Below are positions 11,154 through 21,879 of a DNA stretch of 64,000 bases, piece after piece (positions within the stretch are counted from its first letter, which is position 1; the number at the start of each line of letters is the position of its first letter). The position numbers and the translations under genes are program-made. Source of the stretch: Hericium rajendrae (Eukaryota > Basidiomycota > Agaricomycetes > Russulales > Hericiaceae); contig CM065885.1 of assembly GCA_033439255.1 (NCBI GenBank), forward strand, positions 2,480,001-2,544,000, in the 5' to 3' direction. The notes beneath the pieces are model-generated. The model ran no database searches and was not told the DNA's origin. It saw nothing but the letters and a program-made list of their open reading frames with translations.

Positions 11154-12187
11154 AAACCTATCTACAAGGTCTGGTGGGCCTCGGAGACTAGGCAGGCCTA
11201 CTGCGCGGCCGGTATCGCTGATATGGAGGCGAAACTGCGCCGTGCTGAAGCCGAAGACGCACTCGATGACCTGCGACGCCACCTCCGCCTGCGCTCCTTC
11301 GTAAACACGTTCAAACGTGCGCAAGTCCGAGGACAACGCAGGCTCACGCGTGCCCAACACACACAGTCCCGCATTGACGAGCGCGTCAAAACAAGCAAGC
11401 TGCGCTGCCGGCACGCCCGTGCTGCATTGATGCGCCTTACTGGCGGCGGGGAGTGGACAAAGACACTCCAGGAGCTGTGCGACGAGCACGTTGTCTCGCT
11501 CAATGTGGACTTGATTGACGTTGTTGGGTTGCCAGAGGCCCACATTGACCACGGAGGGGCCGGCGCCCCAACCAATATGCAGGGTCCTTCCCAAAAGACA
11601 CGAGACGATTCTCGAAGGATGCAGGGCCCTTCGCAGTGTAGCCAGGCGCGGAAGGGTGATGGCCACAAGAAAGTGTCGTGGATATGGTTTTTGATCTCCG
11701 ATGGAGAGGACGAGGATGATAATCTCCTGCATGAAGGTGAGTGCGTCTTTATCTGTTGCTCTCGCATGCTGACTTACCTTTTTTTGAAGCACTTCGTGTT
11801 GAGTGGGCGAAGTCGAAGGTACGCGCCGCGCGGTGGCACGAGCAGGTCATGCACGTCGATGAGGAGATGCGCTGCATCCTCGAAACATTTGCTACCGAGG
11901 CGAATGCATGGGAGGACATGTCAGCAAGGCGCGACGCACTGCTTGACGGTGATTATGCCCTTGTTGAAGGCCTGCATGCCTATGCAGCAGAGCACGCGGC
12001 CATGTACCGCAGCCTTGCGGCGAAGTTTGCATTACGGTGGGCAGCTGTGTGAAGCAGAGCTACTTGCGTCCTCGATAGGAGTGCGTATCTCAATACGGAT
12101 GTCGACGATGAGACTGACGACCAACGGGCGGCTTCCGCGGTCGTTCGAGTGGAGGTGGAGATCGTAGAGCACGATGAAGATGGGTAG
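11154..12187 (+). pseudogene. KDZ transposase C-terminal relic
   Basis: The frame is open from 11154, just after a TAA, and reads 'KPIYKVWWASETRQAYC', then 'GIADMEAKLRRAEAEDALDD'. This is the conserved post-catalytic coiled-coil tail of KDZ transposases. It goes on with 'RGQRRLTRAQHTQSRIDE', 'VSWIWFLISDGEDEDDNLLHE', a GT...AG intron (about 11737-11790), 'ALRVEWAKSKVRAARWHEQV' and 'LVEGLHAYAAEHAAMYRSLA', then probably a last short exon ending 'VEVEIVEHDEDG' at 12187. The CxC and catalytic parts are absent, replaced upstream by the minisatellite, so this is a truncated copy. It is on the opposite strand to the KDZ gene at the left edge. Confidence 0.8.
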
Positions 12188-13260
12188 GACGTATATCAAG
12201 GTGAGTAATGTTTTATTTGCCTTTGCTCGTTAGTTCTGATATTGCCGTAGGTGCTGTCCTCACATACATTCCTACCCCCTCGTCCTGAGATCACTTTGCC
12301 TTCCTGTGCTGTTGCCTCGCGCCTCATGCTGCCCTCTGTATGTCTCAGCCATAATGTATGTCACGTGCTCCGAAAGCAATATATACTATATCTGTCGATC
12401 GTTCTAGACCTGCATCAATCTATTTTTGTCTTGTCATTTCACCTAGAGCTATGTGTACATTGCGAGTGCCTTTAGCTAAATCACTGATAAGCTGCTGCTG
12501 GTATGACACTGGTCATTTAGCTAAATGATGCTTTAGCTAAATGCCTGGTGAGTTGCCATTGGTGATTAACTGTGTGTTCATCAGAAAAATGTGTAAGTGG
12601 TACATAGCTCTATGAAGTCTACATAGATCTCCTAGCTCCATAGCACTGCCCTTTTCTCTATAGTCAGCATAGCCAAAGGGAGGTGCTATGTAGTGCTATA
12701 GAGCTGAAGGGCAATGCTATGAAGTACTATCATAGCTATCATAGCTGACTATGCAGCTACCATAGTATGCCCAGCTATCAAGACTATCAGAACTATACCA
12801 TTGACATATGCTATATTCAATAGATAGACTTGGTACATCTATCCAAGATCCAAAAGCTATTAGCACTATACAAATTGCTATTGGATTATAAAGCCTAGTT
12901 AGCTTATGAAGTAAACTTTTTAAGATCTATACATTTTATCACAAAATAGATATAAATTTTATTTATTGTCTCAACAAGTTTGCATTGCAATGATTAATCA
13001 ATTAATACTATACTATATTAACTACTATATAATAATATATAGATATTATATAATATTTACAAAGATAACTTACAAAAGAAAAATGACAAATATATAATCA
13101 GAGTCTATCGAAAACAAAATCAAGACCTAATTTAAAAGCATTAGAGAACATTATCAAATAGCTTACAATCATCGAGATAACAGAACTATAACGAGAAAAA
13201 GCGAAAATATAATCTAAAAAGCTAAGAACATTAAGTATTAATCAACAAAGATAGAAAAGA
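12188..13260. repeat. AT-rich DNA with CATAG/CTATG-rich and TTTAGCTAAA repeats
   Basis: Three copies of the palindrome TTTAGCTAAA-like sequence occur between 12470 and 12545. From about 12595 to 12800 the pentamer CATAG and its complement CTATG recur densely. From 12880 to 13260 the DNA is strongly AT-rich with no open frame of note. A similar CATAG-rich block lies at about 15060-15430. Confidence 0.6.
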
Positions 13261-15050
13261 ATTGACTTACAGAATGCTAAAAGACATGAAATAAAAACAA
13301 CGAAGGAGACATAAGAAACAACGAGCAAGAAGCGAAAAACAACGAGCGAGACACAAGAAACAACGAGCGAGAGATGAAAGACGAGAAACGAGAGATGATG
13401 GGGGTTGGAGAGAGAGAGTGAACGCGCGTCGTGCGAGGGTTATATAGGTGAGCGCGGGTTTGCCCGGCGGAGCCCTAAATGTGGCTGCCGGGACCCGGCC
13501 CGGGCACCGTGTCAGACGCCAAGTCCCAGATCTCATTAATTTCGTTCCGCTTTCCAGTAGCTTATAGTACATAAGTTAGAGATGTAGCCCATTCTATCGA
13601 ATTATATTTGCAAGCGCTATATACTCTCGTTTTTCCTGAATTTGTGCGATTTTATTTGCTTTGCTAAGTTCGAAAACATTCGAACGCGCGGCCGTTCGGT
13701 GGCTGAAGCACCGAAGTCGCATCGTTCGACTTGACTCCACTACCATTCACTACTTCCTCTCGCGTCTTATTCCTCTCTTCCCTCGTCGCTCCTCAAGTCG
13801 AAGGTCGGAGGGGCTTGGTAGCAGCTGGAAGGGGCACAAGGTAAGTAAATAAAGTCTCCTATCCTTGAAGTCGTGCTAATCTCGAGGGTACCGCTCGTTA
13901 TCGAGCGGTACTCTCGTTTCTTTCACTACTCCCCGCGACACCCCATCATCTTCGACACCCCGCCATCTTCGACACCCCGCCGCTCCTCTCACGCACGTAC
14001 GCACCTCTTTCCATCACCCGCACCTTCGACAACGCCCGCCCCCGCGTACGACTGCGTGTGTCCACGCATCACCCCGTGCAGAGGCTCTGCTCTGCCCCTG
14101 CGGGCCTCCCACAGCCCGCGCCCCCTCGCGCGCCGACCACCAATGGCCCCGTCAACGCCCGACCACGGCTCCACCAGCCCCCGCCTGTCCGCGCACACGG
14201 CCGCGCACGACAGCGCCAGCACATGGCCATGCCCGCCTGTGCCAGCGGACGGCGTGGCACGGTCGCGCCAGCATACGCAAACCAGGCGTGCCCACGCCGA
14301 TCCACGGCGCCGCCTGCGCCCGCATGTCCACGCATACGCACGCACGGTCGCGCACGGCAGCGCCAGTGCACGAGCGCGCACGCCTGCGCCAGCGCATGGA
14401 CCCGTGCGCACGGCCCCATCAACACCGGCCTCTTGCACACGCAAGCCCACACACTCGCGTCCCCGCACGACAGCGCCAGGGCCACGACGCGCACGTTATG
14501 CAGAGCCCCACTCCGCCCCGCACGGATCCAGCGAGCTACCCACGGCCGCAGCCCGCGCACGAGCCAAGCAGGTCGCGTGCGATCCGCATGCCTCGCGCAC
14601 GACCCCAACAGCGCATGCACGCCTGCCAGCGCACACCTCCGACTGCTCCGCACCTGTTCACCCCTTGACTACGTGCGCACGGCCACATATGCATGGACAG
14701 ACAGCAGGCCTGCGTCTGTTCCCATCAGCTCGTGCCTGCCTGTGCACGCTTTTGCCTGCGTCGGACTGGGTGCGCACGCTCGCGCATGCCGCAAGCGACG
14801 CGTAGTTGCGTTGTTCCCCCCACCTGCGCACGATCTCCATGCCGTGGCAACGGCGCACCCCTGCGATGTCACCGTCGCCGCGCCGCCTTTCTCGCGTTCG
14901 TGCACCCTGCGCGCCGTCTCTCCCGGGACTCACGCCCCGCACTAGTGTGTCCAAGGCGAACACGTGTGACGTGTCCGGCGCCGTTTCGGTTTGCGCGTGC
15001 CGGGCTCTCAGTCTCGCGCACAGCTCACGCGCGTGTCGCCGACAGCGTGC
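13261..15050. other. Low-complexity interval, no supported gene
   Basis: At 13300-13380 there is a short imperfect repeat of 'acaagaaacaacgagcgag'. From about 13920 to 15050 the DNA is C-rich with many 'cgcacg', 'gcccac' and 'cgcgc' runs, and open frames on all strands encode Pro/Arg/Ala/Thr-rich peptides without recognisable domains. I treat these frames as a result of composition. Confidence 0.45.
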
Positions 15051-15059
15051 GTGCAACCA

Positions 15060-15430
15060 TCAAATGCATGCTAGTGCCATGTACTTCGTATACTATACAT
15101 TGTAGTACTTGGATCTCATGTAATACCTTATTTCTGTAATATAATGACTCTATAAGAACCACAGATTGTATAGCAACCTGAGACTCCATAGCAGCCTTAT
15201 GAAGCTGTATATTGAACATAACATCTATAGCATACATAGAGTCAAACTAAAACCATATAGGTTACATAGCAGACATAGTAGTGTGTTGTTGCTATGTAGT
15301 GCTACATAGCTATCACTCATGGCTATGATAGCTATGATAGCTCTCATAGTTCTATATAGTTGCATAGCTCAAGTACATAGCAGCCATAGCACTATGAAAG
15401 CCAGCATAGCATTGGCTGGTAGCTATGTAG
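15060..15430. repeat. Second CATAG/CTATG-rich block
   Basis: Words such as 'tagctatgatagct', 'acatagcagacatag' and 'ctatgtagtgctacatag' repeat through this stretch. The phrase 'gctatgtagtgctata' at about 12690 has a close match here at about 15290. The block ends where the open frame on the minus strand (15434-16354) stops. Confidence 0.6.
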
Positions 15431-15433
15431 AAT

Positions 15434-16354
15434 TCACATTTTTGAGATGTTTAGGTATGTGTCGGGTGGCAGGTACTGTTCATTTATGTAAATGGCTACT
15501 GGGACGCCTGCCGTCACTGAGAGGAGTTCCTTGATAGCACCATAGGCGCAGGATCCTTCGATGTCCGAGATCAACAAGATGAACTGGCCTTTGCGAATGG
15601 GCATCATCGGCTTAACAACTGAGATCCAGGGGAAATGTAGGTTTCCGGTGATGAGCCGGACGGTCATAAAGTTAAAAGGGAGATCAACAGAGGAGGGGGC
15701 CCAGACGTAGCCGGTGCACTGATGGAACTGTCGAGCATAGACGTGGCCAAAGGGCCCTTCGGGAATAATGGTGATGATACTGGGGGCATGGAACATCGGG
15801 TCGGTACTGATCTCAGGAAGTGTTGGCGTAGGCGGGGGTGGAGCTAATGCGGGAGCGCTCGGAGCAGCCAGAATGGAAGGAGGGAATTGGGCAGCAGAGA
15901 GCGTGGCAGGGAATGCAGCGGCCATGATGCTGGGGATGTCATCATTCTCATGCCTTTCTACCTCCAGTTGGAGGTCCCCTACATCCGTATCAGTCAATGT
16001 TACAAAGGAACGGTCATCGAAGATGAGTTCGGTCTCGATCTCCTGCTCCTGATGACGTGCAGCGATGGATATCTGGTCGACGATGTCCTGCATACCTTCA
16101 AGAATTCGTCGAGGGTCAGGTGGCTCTGGCCTGTCGAGAACCGTTAGACGGTATCTAGGGTTGGCAGTGATGAGATTCCTTCCGAGGTAAAAATTGAGTC
16201 TCTCGGTAGTGACGCTTCGCAGGGAATCATGATGGACTGCTAGGAAGAGAGGAGGGAGATTCTCAGTGGGAGCAGGCCGGTGAGGTTCTGGAGCAGGATT
16301 AAGAAGAGAATCGAACCAGGCCATGATGCATTGGAGCATGAGGGGTGGAGTCAA
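15434..16354 (-). CDS. Orphan single-exon protein, 306 residues
   Basis: A long uninterrupted frame with balanced amino-acid use, unlike the surrounding low-complexity DNA. Visible parts are an N-terminal region ('MAWFDSLLNPAPEPHRPAP'), a Pro/Ala linker at about residues 150-190 ('APALAPPPPTPTLPEIST') and a hydrophobic C-terminal half ('FGHVYARQFHQCTGYVWAP', 'KGQFILLISDIEGSCAYGAI'). I do not recognise the family. The Mets at residues 6 and 11 are alternative starts. The gene abuts the CATAG-rich block downstream. It could belong to an uncharacterised mobile element, but no hallmark enzyme is present. Confidence 0.5.
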   Translation of the reverse strand: MTPPLMLQCIMAWFDSLLNPAPEPHRPAPTENLPPLFLAVHHDSLRSVTTERLNFYLGRNLITANPRYRLTVLDRPEPPDPRRILEGMQDIVDQISIAARHQEQEIETELIFDDRSFVTLTDTDVGDLQLEVERHENDDIPSIMAAAFPATLSAAQFPPSILAAPSAPALAPPPPTPTLPEISTDPMFHAPSIITIIPEGPFGHVYARQFHQCTGYVWAPSSVDLPFNFMTVRLITGNLHFPWISVVKPMMPIRKGQFILLISDIEGSCAYGAIKELLSVTAGVPVAIYINEQYLPPDTYLNISKM

Positions 16355-17220
16355 GAGGGAGCATGAATAAGGCTTTAGGGAGAGTGCAGCGTGTTTGTGG
16401 GATGGTTTTGATGCAGGTTGGCAAATTCTTACATGACGTTGCTTCTTCTCATTTTATAAGCAAAATGAGTGATGCGCCGCCCTTTTCTTCATGTTAGCGC
16501 TCGAAACATGTTGCGAGCGTGACAACGTGACTGCCAGAGCTAAATGGGCGAGCGTTCGCAGGCATGGGCACGGTCTGTGGGATGGGCTTCAGGTGCGTGG
16601 TGCTTTAAGTGAGGGTGAATAGTGTTGATGCCGCATATAGGGTCGATCAGCGGGCAACAGCAGATGTTTTTGTTGCTGTACTCGAGTAGTAAGGGAGGAT
16701 CTTGTCAAGGCCATGTGGGTAGATCTGGGGCACCGTGTTGCAATGTACACAAGTGAGATACACAAGTGGATTGTCTATCCTGCCACTGCTACACTTGACC
16801 ATCATTATCTTTTAAGAAGATGAATATTTGTATTCATCCTGATCTTCAAAATACATAATAACAATTTAAGAAAAGATACAGTCTAAACAAACATCTAGGG
16901 ACTAGAAGGGCACCAAGATTTCAGTATCATGTTTCAAGTTTGTGACTCTGCATCAGGTTGTGTAGTTTTTTTAAAATACTTTCTAAAGATGCCAGTAGGT
17001 CTTTTGGCAGGGACTACTTCATTTCTGTGACTGGATGTCTATAATAACATATTAAATTTGGAAAAGATAAAAGTCAAGGAATATTTTACCTGATAATATT
17101 GTTTTATGTAATTGATCCACATCTGCCTCTTATAATATTCAGAACACAAATCTTTAGCTTCTAAGAACATACTGATAACAAAATTAGTAGGTAGCCTATT
17201 TACAAATAGAGAGAAATATC
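16355..17220. other. Intergenic; downstream end of the DUF6535 segmental duplication
   Basis: No gene seen. About 65 bp beginning near 16550 ('gcatgggcacggtctgtgg' ... 'gtggtgcttta') closely matches about 25400-25460. The AT-rich stretch from about 16830 resembles 25540 onward. These matches put one end of the duplicated block here. Confidence 0.55.
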
Positions 17221-20200
17221 TTACAGTTTATCACAACATTCAACATTTATATCATCAATCTTTGAATCAAGATTAGCAGCTTTTTTAAGCTTGTTAAACC
17301 AAACACAGATATCATTGGAGAACCAGATTTCTGAGAAGGTACCTCCTTCTATTATCTTCTTCACCTGCTCTAAAAAATATATCCAAATTGAATTTTTAGA
17401 AGTGACTAAGACAAATTTCTCTATACATTCATCAAAATAAAGTAATGCTTGCACCAAATTATCTTTTTCTATACAATATTTCCATGATGCCAAAAGCCCT
17501 TTACAATATAGCTGTACATTATCATCATTTTGAATATATCTTAGCTCTTCTTGCAAATGATTATCATCTGCTAAGAGCAGAATTATATCATAGATAACTT
17601 TTAAGTTACTATATAACTTAAAAGTTTCTCTATCAGCTATCCATTCATTTGTTATATTTATCTGAAACAAAGGATAAACTGTTCTTAAAATGTCTATATC
17701 TGAAGAATATAATATTGATATTAATTCTATATTGAATGAATTCACATTTGCTATATAATATAATAATTCTGATAAGCAAATGAGATGAAATACACTTTTT
17801 ATGCTTTTGAGCTTAGACATCTGCTGAAGTACCTGTTCAAAAATATAAAACCAGCTTTGAAAGAACTTTTTATCAAACAATTGTCTGTGAGTCAATATTG
17901 AGTCTATCATTGCAATATAATTTTGAAATGCCAATGCAGATGCTCTTAAGATTAAACTATATGATAAACAGGTTAATGTTTTGACAGATTTAATATTTTT
18001 AACAAAAGATACAAGCTGAGATTGAAATATAACTCTTAAACTATTATGAGAGCCACAAGAGGCATGTACACATAAAGTAAAAAAAATATCTTGATTGTAT
18101 GGATTACAAAACTCTATAAAACTAGGATCTGATAGATATTTAGACAAAATTTTATATAACATTGGGAACACTTGTCCAACATCTTTTATACTATTAAAGT
18201 TTGCATCAATCTGAGATTCTTGTTCAGTAAAAAACATTAAGTTAGCACAGCCATTTAATAATGTTAAATTTTCTCTTGTATTTATATTTTGAAAATTTAT
18301 CAAAAAAGCTAATTGACTACTTTCTTTATATTTATTAGGTAATTTCAAGCCTGTAAGATTACTTAAGTAGATAAATCCAATTTCTTTTTCATAAAAAAAT
18401 TGTTTGTTTTCTAAGTTTAAGTTCCATTCTTTGATATATGCAGTTAAAATATTTATGTAAAGATCAAAAGTAAGTGAATTGGATAGTAATTTTGATTTGA
18501 AAGAAGACAGTGATTGTGAGATTTGAGAAATATTCAGAGTAAAACTAAAGCAGTTAAGAAAGCACTTGAATTGTTCATTTAATATAACAGTTTCATTCTT
18601 TAAAATGGAACTGTCAACAATCGAAAGACTGAAAAAAAGATTGTGACTATGTATAAACATCCAAGGCCATATCCATTTTTCAATTTGTCTTTGATCTTTT
18701 TGATCCCAAAATTTTTTCAGATTTATTTGTATTGTATTGAGTGCACTTTCTGTTTTTGAAAACATAGTTAAATCATGTTTAAATGAGTTAACACCAGATA
18801 ATGCTTGCAAAATAAGATTTGAAACTGTAGGATTGGTTGAGTAGTTGTATAGCCAGAACAAGGACTCAATATCAAGCATATATGCATCTGATGACTGTAT
18901 TACTTTTTGCTCAAGCACTCTCCAACTTATTACAGCTGTTGATTGATCTTCTAAAGGTTCATTCTTTAATACACTTCTTGTTGTGCTCTTTTTATTGAGA
19001 CCATTGGCCAATGCAGGCTTGTAAATATGTATGAACCAAGTTTTGAGATAGCTTTTCAATTTTTGCTTATATCTCCATACAAACTGGCCAAATTTAATGA
19101 TATAGTCTCCCACTGATGTTTTGTATGGGCAGTGAATATTATAAAATGGAAGTAAATTTGTTCCCAGATATATCAAATATGATGCCCCAACAATAATGGC
19201 CACCCAGACAGATATACCATTGTCCAAGCCCTTGATGAAGATCACCAGGCCAATAAAAAAGAGCAAAAGTGCAAGATGCATCACAATAGGCAGAAATTCT
19301 ATAATTGCAGGCACATGCCAATTTTCTAGCCCAAGAAATCTCAAGTGAGCAGTATGTGCCCTTCTTTGGATTGTGCCAGCCACTGGATGAATATAATACT
19401 GGATCCACTGCTTTACTAACATAGCCATCAAGGCAGTTGCCAAGCTCAGGGCAAGACTAATAAACCAAAGGCCATTCACCCAGTGATCAGAACTAGCAGG
19501 TCCCATGGCAGATGCCTGCTGAGAGCGGGGGACAGTATCTGGAGATATGCCAAGACCAACAGCACGCTGAACATCAATAAGCTCTGAAAGAAGAGTGACA
19601 GTAGCCTGTGAGTTATCTGGCTGAAGAGACTGAGAGGACTGGACAACAAAAGTCGTAACCACAGCTGAGAAGAGACCAGCCTGAAAAAGTAAGAAAGTAG
19701 ATCATTAGAATAATTGTACTCAACAGGCAGGATATACTCACGAAGACCAGCAGGACATCAGTTGTATCGTGCCATCCTTCGATCACTTCATTGTCTCGTG
19801 CAGCAGCCTCATCCAGATAGACACGCCAGATGCGTGCATTCGGACCCATAGCTTCTACAGGATGGTCAGGAGGGTATTTCTGCTCATAATCATCAGGATT
19901 GTAAGCTTCAAAGTAGAATGAGCATCCAGATCATGTTGGAGACATGCACGGCTACGCACCAGAAAAGCCTTTGGCTGCTGGCAAGAAGCCACCATCGCGT
20001 CGCGTCTTCTTCTTTCGAGTGGGCTGAGGTACGCTTCTCCTGGCAGGTGGCATGTCATCTGTATCAGACTCGTCTGCATCGCTGGTGATCTCAGCGGCCG
20101 GGACAGCAGCACCAGTGACAGTTCTAAAGTTCACAGCACCTCCCGAGCTCTCAGCAACCGGCACATCTGTAGCAGCAGCACCAGAATCTGTAGCATGTCT

Positions 20201-20548
20201 CGAGTCCCCTGAGTAGTCAAGATTGCCATCTTCGTTGCGCACAGCCGCACTGGCAGCGTTCCCGGGTTCCGACGGAGGCAGTGCGGCACCACGAGCCCTG
20301 TCCAGACTAGGTGTGTGCTCCTTGGAGCCAACAGCAGCGAGATCGCGAGCACCACGAGCGCTGCCGGTACCCTGCGCAGTGGAGCCTAGCTCAACAGAGT
20401 GCATGTCCTCTGGGGCAGAACCTGGTTCGGCAGTGTTGCCACCGCCGTCGCTTTCGGTCCCCGTATCTGCGCGATAAGGTCCTAGAATCAACATCCACCG
20501 AATGATCTGCCTGAGTCGCTCACCATCGAAATGGTCTTGAATAACCAT
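17221..20548 (-). CDS. DUF6535 membrane protein, copy A (intact)
   Basis: Four exons (20548-20524, 20466-19960, 19905-19742, 19680-17221) give an unbroken frame of 1051 residues. Residues 1-175 are acidic and low in complexity, ending in a basic patch ('RKKKTRRDGGFLPAAKG'). The conserved block then starts with 'YNPDDYEQKYPPDHP' and 'ARIWRVYLDEAAARDNEVI', followed by 'AGLFSAVVTTFVVQSSQSLQ', 'GLWFISLALSLATALMAMLV' and two more hydrophobic segments ('IVMHLALLLFFIGLVIFIKG', 'ISVWVAIIVGASYLIYLGTN'). This is the DUF6535 pattern of agaricomycetes. The remaining 600 residues are helical, rich in Leu, Ile, Asn and Lys, and encoded by AT-rich DNA. Molecular function is unknown. The start was chosen because its first exon aligns with that of copy B. 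Confidence 0.85.
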
Positions 20549-21462
20549 GTCAGTGAGTGCAGATGGTGTTTTGCTGGGAGAGGTGGGGTGCTGTGTGTGC
20601 AACGATGTGGTGAGAGGCAAGAGCCGAAGCGCCAGGGCGCCTGCTTGGGCGGCGGCGGATACAAAGTTGCTGAGATTGTCACGATAAGGTCGAAGCTGAG
20701 TTATTTTGAGCAACTGGTGGTCACGCTGCAGAGGCTATGGACGTACCTATTAATACAATGTTCCCTTCTCATCGCGAAGCGCTGGCGGACGCCGTATTTC
20801 CGTTGCCCGTGGCCGCACGCTCGAAATGCAAGTCGATGCGCTATACTGCATTGAAGGTTCTGGACACCCCATTGATGTCCAGCGATCCATGCAAAAAACG
20901 CCGCACATTGAATATGCATAATGCTTCGCGTTGAGCATGAAAATGCCGCCGAGAGCCCAGCGCCCGAAGCAGCGGTGACAGACGTCAATTTGATCGAACC
21001 ACCATGAATGTACAAGGTTGGACGCGCGATACGTCCATCTGATATATTGAGGAAACGTACCAGAGACTTTCGCTCGGGACTCACGCGCACTCGAGAGGGG
21101 CATGGAGAGGGAGCGATAGCACCTCGCATTTCTGCTAGAGTCTGACACCCGAGGAGACGAACTCATGCTGTCCTACACCCCATCCATAAACCTGCCGCCG
21201 GCATCGACGTTCCAAATGCGAGATTGGCTTCGTTGCCGGTGCACTGCGGATGTCGCATTGCCATAGAATGTCCATAAGAGATCCTGTTCTCCATGGTGCA
21301 CGATACTAAGTACATCGAAACTAGATGCACCGCCGGCTGTGCGGAGCATCGCAGGAAATACAGCCCATGGGCAGGATACACGAGCGCATGAGCGGCAAGA
21401 CATGGTTGGGTCTTAGTGGTGAATGCGGACAGTAAGTGATGAACAGCATGTTGCACGCACGA
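20549..21462. other. Intergenic; left part of the inverted duplication
   Basis: No supported gene. On the minus strand the stretch from about 20860 to 21460 is related to plus-strand DNA at about 33300-34010. Examples are minus-strand 'tggggtgtccagaaccttca' (about 20850-20870) against 'tgggtgtccagagtcttca' near 33970. It extends the duplication beyond the cysteine-rich gene copy. Confidence 0.5.
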
Positions 21463-21763
21463 TTACGGCGGTTGTCTTGTCATATCACGTCTATTCGAAC
21501 GTTGTGCTGCAATCAACGGCTCATTCTCCGAACTTTCCTGCCACTCGTCATAGCCATACGATGTATCGTTGCAGCACGTACAACACGAAGACAGGTGCTG
21601 CGCGCTTTGCTGGCCTACACGTTGTACCGGGTGACTCGCGCAGATCCAATGACACGAAAATAAGTGCACTCACGCATGGATCCGAGATCGGTGATATGCC
21701 GGCGTAAATGTCGGGGCGCGCAGACAGCGCTATGGTTCATCAGACCTCCAGCGCATCGGACAT
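21463..21763 (-). pseudogene. Small cysteine-rich protein, nonsense-mutated copy
   Basis: Inverted paralogue of the gene at 32966-33303. Exon 1 begins 'MSDALEV', then meets two consecutive in-frame TGA codons (21742-21740 and 21739-21737) exactly where the intact copy has TGC TGC (Cys-Cys). Exon 2, ending at 21463, still reads 'QHLSSCCTCCNDTSYGYDEW' and 'SSENEPLIAAQRSNRRDM', so the two copies are readily aligned. The upstream region is also conserved to about 21880. With both stops this copy cannot make the full protein. Confidence 0.8.
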
Positions 21764-21879
21764 GTCGGCGCCGGGCCACATCTGCCGGCGCCGGGAGGTA
21801 TATCTCGCTGGAATCACAGAGGCTGCAAGATGATATCACCACGGACACTTCTGTCCGCAGAGTTGATGAGGTATGACGG

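Noticed and set aside
13873-15139. Long overlapping open frames on both strands (up to 310 residues)
   Set aside because: C-rich composition removes stop codons in every frame; the peptides are Pro/Arg/Ala/Thr-rich without domains or splice-consistent structure.
15150-15430. Possible telomere or subtelomeric repeat
   Set aside because: No TTAGGG-type tract is present; the CATAG vocabulary is irregular.
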